Position numbers and translations under genes: made by a program
DNA from: an uncultured Limnohabitans sp.
GTDB lineage: Bacteria > Pseudomonadota > Gammaproteobacteria > Burkholderiales > Burkholderiaceae_C
NCBI GenBank assembly: GCA_937928195.1
Contig: CALEYZ010000040.1
Location: forward strand, 1-15,727
Length of the DNA stretch: 15,727 nucleotides
Direction of reading: 5' to 3'
Notes under the pieces: generated by a model
What the model saw: only the letters and a program-made list of their open reading frames with translations
Told to the model about the DNA's origin: nothing
Databases searched by the model: none
Shown here: piece by piece, positions 7,728 to 14,852 of the stretch
Position numbering within the stretch: the first letter of the stretch is position 1
Layout of the letters: every line of letters begins with the position of its first letter

Positions 7728-8414
7728 ATGAACTTGAAACTCCGTCATTACTTCCTGACCGGCATGCTGGTTTGGCTGCCCATGGGTGTTACCGTGTGGT
7801 TGCTAACCTGGCTGGTGGGTACCATGGACGGTATTTTCTTGGCCGTTTTAGGTGCCATGGACGCCGTCATTCCCGGTATGCACGCATTTGCGCAGTCATT
7901 GCGTGATGTGCCTGGCTTGGGCGTCATTTTGGTGGGTGTGGTCATTGTGGCAACGGGTATTTTTGTGGCCAATATCTTTGGCCAGTGGTGGCTGAAGCAA
8001 TGGACCCGCATCATCACGCGCATTCCGGTGGTCAATAGCATCTACTCCAGTGTCAAGCAGGTGGCCGACACCTTGTTTTCTGGCAGTGGCAATGCTTTCT
8101 CTAAAGCTTTGTTGGTTCAATACCCCCATCAGGGTTCATGGACCATTGCCTTCTTGACGGGAGCCCCAGGTGGCCAGGTGGCGCGTCACTTGCCACACGA
8201 TTGCGTCAGTATTTATGTGCCCACCACCCCTAACCCAACTTCTGGTTTCTTCTTGATGATGCCCAGAAGCAATGTGGTGGAACTCGACATGACTGTCGAT
8301 GACGCACTCAAGTACGTCATCTCCATGGGCGTGGTAGTGCCTGGTGGGCCCGATGCTTTGCCCGTCAAATCAGTCGTCGACAACAGTCCGTCTGCCTCTT
8401 CAAATTCTCTGTAA
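7728..8414 (+). CDS. DUF502 inner-membrane protein
   Basis: A 228-residue DUF502 family protein, distantly related to the plant COV/LCV membrane proteins; function unknown in bacteria. Two membrane segments are clear, about residues 8-30 (LTGMLVWLPMGVTVW region) and 63-85 (LGVILVGVVIVATGIFVANI). The conserved cytosolic signature RIPVVNSIYSSVKQV is at 98-112, followed by a beta-rich C-terminal domain containing FLTGAPGG and YVPTTPNPTSGFF. The last 15 or so residues are Ser-rich and look disordered. Length and layout match the family. It begins 10 nt after fmdB without a strong ribosome-binding site of its own, so coupling to fmdB translation is likely. aspS follows 45 nt downstream. Confidence 0.92.
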   Translation: MNLKLRHYFLTGMLVWLPMGVTVWLLTWLVGTMDGIFLAVLGAMDAVIPGMHAFAQSLRDVPGLGVILVGVVIVATGIFVANIFGQWWLKQWTRIITRIPVVNSIYSSVKQVADTLFSGSGNAFSKALLVQYPHQGSWTIAFLTGAPGGQVARHLPHDCVSIYVPTTPNPTSGFFLMMPRSNVVELDMTVDDALKYVISMGVVVPGGPDALPVKSVVDNSPSASSNSL

Positions 8415-8459
8415 GCGGGTTTCAAGCCCCTTCATTTTTTCAACTGAAAGATCTTTCCC

Positions 8460-10259
8460 ATGTCTATGCGTTCACACTACTGCGGTCTCGTCACCGAAGC
8501 CCTGATGGGCCAAACCGTCACTTTGTGCGGTTGGGTCAATCGCCGTCGTGACCACGGTGGCGTGATCTTCGTCGACGTGCGTGACCGCGAAGGTTATGTG
8601 CAGGTGGTGTGTGACCCCGACCGTGCCGACATGTTCAAAGCCGCTGAAGGCCTGCGCAATGAGTTTTGCATTCAAATCAAAGGCTTGGTTCGTGCACGCC
8701 CTGAAGGCACCACCAACGACAACCTGAAAAGCGGCAAGATTGAAATTTTGTGCCATGAGTTGACGGTGCTCAACCCCTCTGTCACGCCGCCGTTCTTGTT
8801 GGACGACGACAACCTGTCTGAAACCACACGCCTCACACACCGTGTGCTGGACCTGCGCCGTCCTTACATGCAAAACAACCTGATGCTGCGCTACAAAGTG
8901 GCCATGGAAGTGCGTAAGTTCTTGGACGAAAACGGCTTCATCGACATCGAAACCCCCATGCTGACCAAGAGCACGCCCGAAGGTGCGCGCGATTACTTGG
9001 TGCCCAGCCGCGTGCACGACGGACATTTCTTTGCATTGCCGCAGTCTCCTCAGTTGTTCAAGCAATTGCTGATGGTGGCCGGCTACGACCGTTATTACCA
9101 AATTACCAAGTGCTTCCGCGACGAAGACTTGCGCGCCGACCGTCAGCCCGAATTCACGCAGATCGATATTGAAACGTCCTTCTTGGGCGAACAAGAAATC
9201 CGCGACATGTTCCAAGGCATGATCAGCCATGTGTTCAAGAAAGTTTTGAGCATTGATTTGGGTGCCTTCCCTGTCATGGCTTACTCTGAAGCCATGCACC
9301 GCTTCGGTTCTGACAAGCCCGACCTTCGCGTCAAGTTGGAATTCACCGAACTGACCGACATCATGGGCGATGTGGACTTCAAAGTGTTCAGTACACCTGC
9401 CACCACCCCCGGTGGCCGTGTGGTGGCCTTGCGCGTGCCAGGTGGTTCTGACATCAGCCGCGGCGAGATTGACGGCTACACCGAATTCGTCAAGATCTAC
9501 GGTGCCAAAGGTTTGGCCTGGATCAAGGTCAATGAAGTTGCCAAAGGCCGCGATGGTTTGCAAAGCCCTATCGTCAAGAATTTGCACGATGCTGCCATTG
9601 CCGAAATTCTGAAGCGCACCAACGCACAAGACGGTGACATCTTGTTCTTCGGTGCCGACAAAGCCAAAGTGGTCAATGATTCCATCGGTGCTTTGCGCCT
9701 CAAAATTGGCCACAGTGAATTTGCCAAAAAATCGGGCTTGTTCGAAGACCGCTGGGCGCCAATGTGGGTGGTCGATTTCCCCATGTTCGAATACGACGAC
9801 GAGTCACAGCGTTACACCGCCGTGCACCACCCCTTTACAGCGCCCAAAGACGGCCACGAAGACTGGATGGTCACAGCCCCCGAGAAGTGCATTGCCAAAG
9901 GCTATGACATGGTCTTGAACGGCTGGGAAATTGGCGGTGGTTCTGTGCGTATCCACCGCGCCGACGTGCAGCAAAAAGTGTTTGACGCTTTGAAGATCAC
10001 GCCTGAAGAAGCGCAGCTCAAATTCGGCTTCTTGCTCGATGCTTTGCAATATGGTGCGCCACCTCATGGTGGTTTGGCCTTCGGTTTGGACCGCATCATC
10101 ACCTTGATGACCGGTGCCGAGTCCATCCGCGACGTGATTGCCTTCCCCAAAACACAACGTGCGCAGTGCTTGCTGACCCAAGCACCCAGCCCTGTGGACG
10201 AAAAACAATTGCGCGAATTGCACATTCGTGTGCGCAACCCCGAAGCCGTCAAGGCTTAA
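8460..10259 (+). CDS. aspS: Aspartyl-tRNA synthetase, predicted non-discriminating (Asp/Asn)
   Basis: A 599-residue bacterial-type class IIb synthetase that charges tRNA-Asp with aspartate. In order: N-terminal OB-fold anticodon domain (residues 1-105), catalytic core with ETPMLTKSTPEGARDYLVPS and the motif 2 region FRDEDLRADRQPEFTQID, an inserted GAD domain (roughly 290-420) and motif 3 GLAFGLDRI near the C-terminus. In the anticodon domain the sequence reads NRRRDHGG with His32 and ARPEGT with Gly83. E. coli, a tRNA-Asp-specific enzyme, has Leu and Lys at the matching places, while the non-discriminating Pseudomonas aeruginosa enzyme has His and Gly. I therefore infer that it also makes Asp-tRNA-Asn for GatCAB amidation. 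GAAAGA at 8444-8449 serves the ATG at 8460; an ATG two codons later is possible. A terminator follows within 10 nt. Confidence 0.98.
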   Translation: MSMRSHYCGLVTEALMGQTVTLCGWVNRRRDHGGVIFVDVRDREGYVQVVCDPDRADMFKAAEGLRNEFCIQIKGLVRARPEGTTNDNLKSGKIEILCHELTVLNPSVTPPFLLDDDNLSETTRLTHRVLDLRRPYMQNNLMLRYKVAMEVRKFLDENGFIDIETPMLTKSTPEGARDYLVPSRVHDGHFFALPQSPQLFKQLLMVAGYDRYYQITKCFRDEDLRADRQPEFTQIDIETSFLGEQEIRDMFQGMISHVFKKVLSIDLGAFPVMAYSEAMHRFGSDKPDLRVKLEFTELTDIMGDVDFKVFSTPATTPGGRVVALRVPGGSDISRGEIDGYTEFVKIYGAKGLAWIKVNEVAKGRDGLQSPIVKNLHDAAIAEILKRTNAQDGDILFFGADKAKVVNDSIGALRLKIGHSEFAKKSGLFEDRWAPMWVVDFPMFEYDDESQRYTAVHHPFTAPKDGHEDWMVTAPEKCIAKGYDMVLNGWEIGGGSVRIHRADVQQKVFDALKITPEEAQLKFGFLLDALQYGAPPHGGLAFGLDRIITLMTGAESIRDVIAFPKTQRAQCLLTQAPSPVDEKQLRELHIRVRNPEAVKA

Positions 10260-10262
10260 AGC

Positions 10263-10290
10263 AAAAAGGCCGCAAACAGCGGCCTTTTTT
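10263..10290. terminator. Bidirectional intrinsic terminator between aspS and the convergent methyltransferase
   Basis: GGCCGC (10268-10273), loop AAACA, GCGGCC (10279-10284), flanked by five A on the left and six T on the right. The all-GC stem followed by a T run is a textbook Rho-independent terminator for aspS. The A run makes the mirror image for the minus strand, where the methyltransferase stop lies only 8 nt away. Confidence 0.9.
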
Positions 10291-10297
10291 CATGAGA

Positions 10298-11503
10298 TCA
10301 CTTCAGGGCCAAACGCCACAAAGAAGTGACTTCGGCCGCCCTTGCTGCGTGCAGCGGATCGCTTTCGTCTTGAACTTTCTTGTGCTCCGCCTTGGTATCA
10401 ATTTTGCCAATGACTTTGAGGCCACCGTCGGCGATCCACGTCTCCAGTTCTGCGCGGGTGCGCAAGCCCAAATGTTCCGCCAAGTCTGACAAGATCAGCC
10501 AGCCTTCGCCTTTGGACGAAAGGTGTTCGGCCAAGCCTGCCAGGAAGCCTTTCAGCATGGCGCTGTTCTCATCGTAAATGGCCCGCTCAATGGGGGCGCT
10601 AGCGCGGGCGGGCAACCACGGTGGGTTGCACACAATGAGAGAGGCTTTGCCTTCTGGAAAGAGATCGGTTTGTTGTAATTCAACCTGGCCTTGAAGCCCT
10701 AAGCGCTGAATGTTGTCTTTGGCGCATGCCAGTGCGCGCGGGTCCAAGTCGGTGCCAACCACACGCTTCACGCCGCGCTGGGCCAGCACGGCCGACAGCA
10801 CGCCTGTGCCGACGCCAATGTCAAAGGCCAATTCAGTGCTGGGCAGGGGGGCATCGGCCACCAGCTGAATGTACTCGCCGCGTACCGGAGAAAACACGCC
10901 GTAGCTGGGGTGAATGCGGTTGTGCGGTGCGCTGCCCAAGGCCGGAATTTCCATGCCCTTTTGATGCCACTCATGGGCACCGACCAATCCCAGCAATTCA
11001 CGCAGCGACACGATACAGCCGGTGGTGCCTGCTGGGCCCCAAGCTTCGTTCATGGCTTCTCGCCAATCAGGCGCACGTCGCAAGCTGATCTGACGGTCAG
11101 GGTTGACTTGAATCAAGATCATGCTCAAGGTGCGTGCACGCTGTGATTGCGCTTGACGGTGCAGGTGGAAATTCTCTTGAGGCGTGTGCCTGACTTCGGG
11201 TTTGGTTTTGGACGCTCTGCGCACTTTCTTTGGCGCGTCACAGCGTCGTGCCAAGGCTTGTAACAACAGTCGGGCATTTTGAAAGTCGCCACGCCAGAGC
11301 ATGCCGGTGCCGGCGCATGCCAAGCGATAGGCGCTGTCGGCACTCAGGGTGTCATCGGCCAGCACCACGCGCTTGGGCACAGGTGCGCCGCGTTCGCTGC
11401 GCCACTCGTCTTCGCAGGTGTGGCCGTTTTCTTGCCACGTTAAATGGGTCGTGGAAGTTGGCATGGCTTGAGGCGGCAAGGTGGGTGTGTCTGAACTGTG
11501 CAT
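10298..11503 (-). CDS. Class I SAM-dependent methyltransferase with N-terminal extension
   Basis: A 401-residue protein whose C-terminal half is a Rossmann-type methyltransferase. The SAM loop is DIGVGTG at residues 228-234, the acidic motif II is GTDLDPRAL at 250-258, and the catalytic NPPW is at 293-296. NPPY/NPPW/NPPF motifs are used by enzymes that methylate an amino nitrogen in a base or glutamine side chain (RsmC, RlmG, TrmN6, PrmC), so the target may be rRNA, tRNA or a protein; I cannot say which. Before it lie HPSYGVFSPVRGEY at 198-211, resembling the substrate-side segment of such enzymes, and a region of about 190 residues with a basic patch KKVRRASKTK at 92-101. The start is uncertain: no ribosome-binding site precedes the ATG at 11503 or the next one at residue 14 (11464). 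It is transcribed alone, toward aspS. Confidence 0.8.
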   Translation of the reverse strand: MHSSDTPTLPPQAMPTSTTHLTWQENGHTCEDEWRSERGAPVPKRVVLADDTLSADSAYRLACAGTGMLWRGDFQNARLLLQALARRCDAPKKVRRASKTKPEVRHTPQENFHLHRQAQSQRARTLSMILIQVNPDRQISLRRAPDWREAMNEAWGPAGTTGCIVSLRELLGLVGAHEWHQKGMEIPALGSAPHNRIHPSYGVFSPVRGEYIQLVADAPLPSTELAFDIGVGTGVLSAVLAQRGVKRVVGTDLDPRALACAKDNIQRLGLQGQVELQQTDLFPEGKASLIVCNPPWLPARASAPIERAIYDENSAMLKGFLAGLAEHLSSKGEGWLILSDLAEHLGLRTRAELETWIADGGLKVIGKIDTKAEHKKVQDESDPLHAARAAEVTSLWRLALK

Positions 11504-11593
11504 GGGGTGATCATAGGTGCTTAAGGCGCAAATCTAGGACAAATCAAATTCAGACTGAAACTTCATGCAGAATGATCGGTGAAAGAATGCACG
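11504..11593. promoter_or_regulatory. Divergent intergenic region
   Basis: These 90 nt separate two head-to-head genes and should hold promoters for both. On the minus strand a TATGAT (11515 down to 11510) lies 6 nt before the methyltransferase ATG, which would put transcription start at or next to that ATG (a leaderless message), but no good -35 accompanies it. On the plus strand I see no convincing promoter, only the ribosome-binding site GAAAG at 11581-11585. Confidence 0.35.
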
Positions 11594-12370
11594 ATGAAAA
11601 CTGACAAGCCAGCCTTTTTGAAAGTGGCCACCTACAACATTCACAAGGGTGTGCAGGGTTTGGGCCCGACACGTCGCTTGGAAATTCACAATTTGGGCTT
11701 GGCCATTGAGCAACTGGACGCAGACATCGTTTGCCTGCAAGAGGTGCGCAAAGTGCATCGGCGGGAAGAGAAGTATTTCAAGCACTGGCCAGAACTACCC
11801 CAAGCCGAGTTTTTGGCGCCGCCAGGTTACGAGTCCATCTATCGCACCAATGCCATCACACGCCATGGAGAGCATGGCAACGCTTTGCTGTCTCGTTGGC
11901 CCGTGGTATCGCATCGGCACGAAGACATCTCAGACCATCGTTTTGAGCAGCGCGGCTTGTTGCATGTGGAAGTTCTGGTGGGTGACAGTGCTGCGCCACA
12001 AGAAGGTGTTGGCGGTGCTGTGAACGTTCACGTCATCGTGGTTCATTTGGGCTTGATTCCAGCCAGCCGTGTTCGCCAAGTCGCGCAACTGCACAAGTAC
12101 ATCGCCCGTGAAGTGCCTGCTGACGCAGCTTTGCTGGTGGCCGGCGATTTCAACGACTGGGGAAACCGCATCACACACATGATGCGCGATGAAGGGCTGC
12201 ACGAATGGCAGACGGCCACTCAGCCGACATATCCTTCAAGGCTGCCGATGGTGCAGCTTGACCATGTGTACGCCAGAGGGTTAACACCCGTGAATCAAAT
12301 GGTGCCGCACGGCAAAATTTGGCAACGCATGTCTGACCACTTGCCTTTGGTGGCCAAGTTTGAACGATGA
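11594..12370 (+). CDS. Endonuclease/exonuclease/phosphatase-family protein (YbhP-like)
   Basis: A 258-residue member of the metal-dependent EEP (DNase I-like) fold. Motifs in order: VATYNIHKG at residues 11-19 with the metal-site Asn15, DADIVCLQEVRK at 42-53 with catalytic Glu50, GNALLSRWPV near 95-104, His151 in VVHLGL, GDFNDW at 184-189, LDHVYARG at 222-229 and the final SDHLPLVAKF with Asp-His at 248-249. The active site looks complete. It may cleave nucleic acid or a phospho(di)ester such as a lipid headgroup; the family alone does not decide. The start at ATG 11594 is preferred over a GTG at 11579 because GAAAG (11581-11585) is well spaced for it. The stop overlaps the clsB start (ATGA at 12367-12370). 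E. coli has the same pair (ybhP-clsB), so a phospholipid-related role is likely. Confidence 0.88.
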   Translation: MKTDKPAFLKVATYNIHKGVQGLGPTRRLEIHNLGLAIEQLDADIVCLQEVRKVHRREEKYFKHWPELPQAEFLAPPGYESIYRTNAITRHGEHGNALLSRWPVVSHRHEDISDHRFEQRGLLHVEVLVGDSAAPQEGVGGAVNVHVIVVHLGLIPASRVRQVAQLHKYIAREVPADAALLVAGDFNDWGNRITHMMRDEGLHEWQTATQPTYPSRLPMVQLDHVYARGLTPVNQMVPHGKIWQRMSDHLPLVAKFER

Positions 12371-13596
12371 AAAACCGTCCTCCTCTGCGCGATGGCCATC
12401 AAATCAAATTGCTGAAAGGTGGCGCTGAATTTTTTCCAGAGCTCATTCGGGCTTTGGATGCGGCGCGTTCGCACATCCAACTCGAAACCTATATTTTTGA
12501 TTTTCATGGTGACGGTGCGCTGGTGGCGGCAGCCCTCGAGCGGGCAGGCCGGCGTGGTCTGCGTGTGTGGGTGGTGGTGGATGGTGTGGGAACGCCGCGT
12601 TTGCGCGAGGAATGGCGTTTGCGTTTTGACAAAGCAGGTGTGGTGTGGCGTATTTACTCGCCCTTGGGCGCTCTGGGGCTGCTGATCCCCAACCGCTGGC
12701 GACGGCTACATCGAAAACTGTGCGTGATCGATGGCCATGTGGCTTTTTGTGGCGGCATCAATGTGCTGGACGATTGGTACGACCCACAACATGGCGCATT
12801 GAAAGCGCCGAGACTTGATTTTGCCGTGTGCGCCACCGGCGCCTTGGTTCAACAGGTCCAAGAGGCCAGTACGCAGCTCTGGTGGCGCATGCAAGCCGTG
12901 CGCCACGTGAGGCGGCAAAATTTTCCAGAAGCCTACAGCTCCTTCAAGGCAGCAGGGCTGCATTTGCCTTGGCTCCATGACGCGCAACTGGCACACGGCC
13001 AAGCTTGGGTGGCGCGCGCGGGTTTGCTGCTGCGCGACAACGTGATGCATCGCGGGCAAATTGAAAAAGCCTATCGACGTGCGATTGGTCTGGCGCGCCA
13101 CGACATCGTGATTGCCAATGCCTATTTCTTGCCTGGTCGAAAACTACGCCAAGCTTTGGTGCATGCAGCTCGTCGCGGAGTTCGGGTAAGGCTGCTCTTG
13201 CAGGGACGGTATGAGTACTTCATGCAGTACCATGCCGCACGCCCCGTTTACAGACAACTCTTGGAAGCGGGTGTGGAAATTTATGAATACGCTGAGAGTT
13301 TCTTGCACGCCAAAGTTGCGGTGATGGACGCACACCGTGAACACCCTTGGGCCACGGTGGGCTCTTCCAACCTCGACCCTTTCAGCCTGTTGCTAGCGCG
13401 TGAGGCCAACGTGGTGGTGGCGGACGGTGACTTTGCCAAGCAATTGCATGAAGCACTGATTCATGCCATTCACACTGGCAGTGATCGCATCATGCCGGAC
13501 AGCCTTCTGACACGGTCCAAATTTCAGCGAGGGATGGACTGGGTGGCCTTTGGCTTGATGCGTTTTGCCATTTGGCTCACAGGCCATCGCTATTGA
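12367..13596 (+). CDS. clsB: Cardiolipin synthase B (phospholipase D superfamily)
   Basis: A 409-residue PLD-superfamily enzyme close in size to E. coli ClsB (413), which joins two phosphatidylglycerol molecules, or lysophospholipids, to make cardiolipin. Two HxK(x)4D catalytic motifs are intact: H115, K117 and D122 in LHRKLCVIDG, and H314, K316 and D321 in LHAKVAVMD, the second followed by TVGSSNLDPFSL. Other ClsB-like features are IQLETYIFDFHGDG at 37-50, the FCGGINVLDDWYD segment after the first motif, and ANAYFLPGRKLRQAL at 250-264. There are no N-terminal membrane helices, which separates ClsB from ClsA. The C-terminus has an amphipathic or hydrophobic stretch (FGLMRFAIWLTGHRY) that could touch the membrane. 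It is translationally coupled to the EEP-family gene through a 4-nt overlap. Confidence 0.93.
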   Translation: MKNRPPLRDGHQIKLLKGGAEFFPELIRALDAARSHIQLETYIFDFHGDGALVAAALERAGRRGLRVWVVVDGVGTPRLREEWRLRFDKAGVVWRIYSPLGALGLLIPNRWRRLHRKLCVIDGHVAFCGGINVLDDWYDPQHGALKAPRLDFAVCATGALVQQVQEASTQLWWRMQAVRHVRRQNFPEAYSSFKAAGLHLPWLHDAQLAHGQAWVARAGLLLRDNVMHRGQIEKAYRRAIGLARHDIVIANAYFLPGRKLRQALVHAARRGVRVRLLLQGRYEYFMQYHAARPVYRQLLEAGVEIYEYAESFLHAKVAVMDAHREHPWATVGSSNLDPFSLLLAREANVVVADGDFAKQLHEALIHAIHTGSDRIMPDSLLTRSKFQRGMDWVAFGLMRFAIWLTGHRY

Positions 13597-13634
13597 ACCG
13601 TTTCAGAGAGCGGAACGGCCCAAGTCCGTACACC

Positions 13635-13697
13635 TTCAAGTGACTTCATTCGCTGGTAGGATGGTGGTTTGACTCTTCAAAAACAGATGCTTATGAA
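13635..13697 (+). promoter_or_regulatory. Candidate folE promoter region with two overlapping sigma-70-like pairs
   Basis: Two pairs can be drawn in the gap after clsB. One is TTCAAG (13635-13640), 16 nt, TAGGAT (13657-13662). The other is TTGACT (13669-13674), 17 nt, TATGAA (13692-13697), the better match at -35. The second would start transcription near 13704, downstream of the first folE ATGs, and would then favour the ATG at 13738. Neither is certain. Confidence 0.3.
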
Positions 13698-14403
13698 TGC
13701 TCCCGCCCACTTGCCCTCAGAGGACATTGGTACCCCCATGTCTGTGAAGATTCGCGAGCGTATCCAGGCAGCGCGGAAACGCTTCAACGCAAACGACAAC
13801 ATTGCTGAATTCATTCAGCCAGGTGAGCTCGATCACTTGTTGGATGAAGTAACTGAAAAAATGCAAACCGTGCTGGACAGCATGGTGATTGATACGCAAA
13901 ACGATCACAACACGCAAAACACAGCCCGCCGTGTGGCCAAAATGTATTTGAAGGAAGTCTTCAAAGGCCGCTATGTCGAAGGTCCTGAAGTGACAGAATT
14001 CCCCAATGCGGAGCACTTGAATGAGCTGATGATTGTGGGTCCCATCACGGTTCGAAGTGCTTGCAGTCATCACCTGTGCCCTGTCATTGGTCAAATTTGG
14101 ATTGGCGTGATGCCCAATGAGCACACCAATGTGATTGGTTTGTCCAAGTACGCGCGTTTGGCGGAATGGATCATGGGCCGTCCTCAAATTCAAGAAGAAG
14201 CCGTGGTCCAACTGGCCGATTTGATTCAAGAAAAAACACAGCCCGATGGTTTGGCCATCGTCATGGAAGCCAGCCATTTCTGCATGTCTTGGCGCGGTGT
14301 GAAAGACATGGACAGCAAGATGATCAACTCGGTCATGCGCGGTGCGTTCTTGAAAGACCCCAATTTGCGCCGTGAGTTTTTGTCTTTGATTCCTAAAGGT
14401 TGA
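13687..14403 (+). CDS. folE: GTP cyclohydrolase I
   Basis: A 238-residue FolE, which converts GTP to 7,8-dihydroneopterin triphosphate, the first step of folate (and other pterin) synthesis, as a toroidal decamer in the cytosol. The zinc site is visible: C126 and H129 in SACSHHLCP and C199 in EASHFCMSWRG, matching C110, H113 and C181 of E. coli. Other signatures are DHNTQNTARRVAKMY at 73-87, FPNAEHLNELMIVGPI at 105-120 and GLSKYARLAEW at 151-161. The start is ambiguous: ATG at 13687 or 13693 gives an N-terminus with SEDIGTP before the conserved VKIRERI; a TTG at 13669 has AGGATGG in front; an ATG at 13738 has AGAGGA 13 nt upstream. I choose 13687. The BLUF gene starts 4 nt after the stop. Confidence 0.95.
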   Translation: MLMNAPAHLPSEDIGTPMSVKIRERIQAARKRFNANDNIAEFIQPGELDHLLDEVTEKMQTVLDSMVIDTQNDHNTQNTARRVAKMYLKEVFKGRYVEGPEVTEFPNAEHLNELMIVGPITVRSACSHHLCPVIGQIWIGVMPNEHTNVIGLSKYARLAEWIMGRPQIQEEAVVQLADLIQEKTQPDGLAIVMEASHFCMSWRGVKDMDSKMINSVMRGAFLKDPNLRREFLSLIPKG

Positions 14404-14407
14404 TGCC

Positions 14408-14833
14408 ATGCTCGTTCGCTTGTTGTACGTGAGTCGTTCAGTTCACCCCGAAACACCTGAACAAACCGAATCTATCCTGGCCAGCTCGCGTGAGCACAAC
14501 TTGAGCAACGGCATCACCGGTGTGCTGTGCTACGGCGGTGGTATTTATCTGCAAGCCATCGAAGGCGGACGCAACCAAGTCAACGCGCTGTATACCCAAA
14601 TCGTCAAAGACCCGCGTCACAAAGACGTGGTAGTGCTGGCGTATGAAGAAATCAGCGAACGCCGCTTCGGTGGCTGGACCATGGGTCAAGTGCGCTTGGA
14701 CAAACTCAACCCGTCCATCGTGTTGAAGTATTCAGAAACCGCCGAACTCGATCCTTACTCTGTGTCGGGCGACGTGTCCTTCGCCTTACTCGAAGAATTG
14801 ATGGCCACCGCGTCCATCATCGGCCGCGCCTGA
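14408..14833 (+). CDS. Short BLUF-domain blue-light photoreceptor
   Basis: A 141-residue protein made of one BLUF domain (about residues 2-95), which binds FAD and senses blue light by rearranging hydrogen bonds around the flavin. All residues known to matter in AppA and PixD are present: Tyr7 (AppA Y21) in LLYVSRS, Asn31 (N45) in EHNLSNGITG, Gln49 (Q63) in YLQAIEGG, and Trp90 with Met92 (W104, M106) in RRFGGWTMGQ. So it should be photoactive. There is no attached output domain (no EAL, GGDEF or cyclase); the last 45 or so residues form a short helical cap, as in PixD- or BlsA-type receptors that act through a partner protein. The partner is unknown. AAAGG at 14395-14399, inside the end of folE, is the ribosome-binding site, and the 4-nt gap implies co-expression with folE. 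Confidence 0.95.
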   Translation: MLVRLLYVSRSVHPETPEQTESILASSREHNLSNGITGVLCYGGGIYLQAIEGGRNQVNALYTQIVKDPRHKDVVVLAYEEISERRFGGWTMGQVRLDKLNPSIVLKYSETAELDPYSVSGDVSFALLEELMATASIIGRA

Positions 14834-14852
14834 TTCGTGTCAGGCCGCGGGC

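Noticed and set aside
8417..8440. Weak GGGTT/AAGCCC hairpin followed by T-rich sequence between DUF502 and aspS
   Set aside because: The stem is short with a G-T pair and a 3-nt loop, and the T run is offset; it is too weak to call a terminator.
8472..9713. A 413-codon open frame on the minus strand opposite aspS
   Set aside because: It lies wholly inside a clear aspS gene, has the His/Gln/Val-rich composition of an antisense shadow, and matches no family I know.
13717..14409. A 230-codon minus-strand frame opposite folE
   Set aside because: It is a shadow of folE with no recognisable motifs; folE itself is certain.
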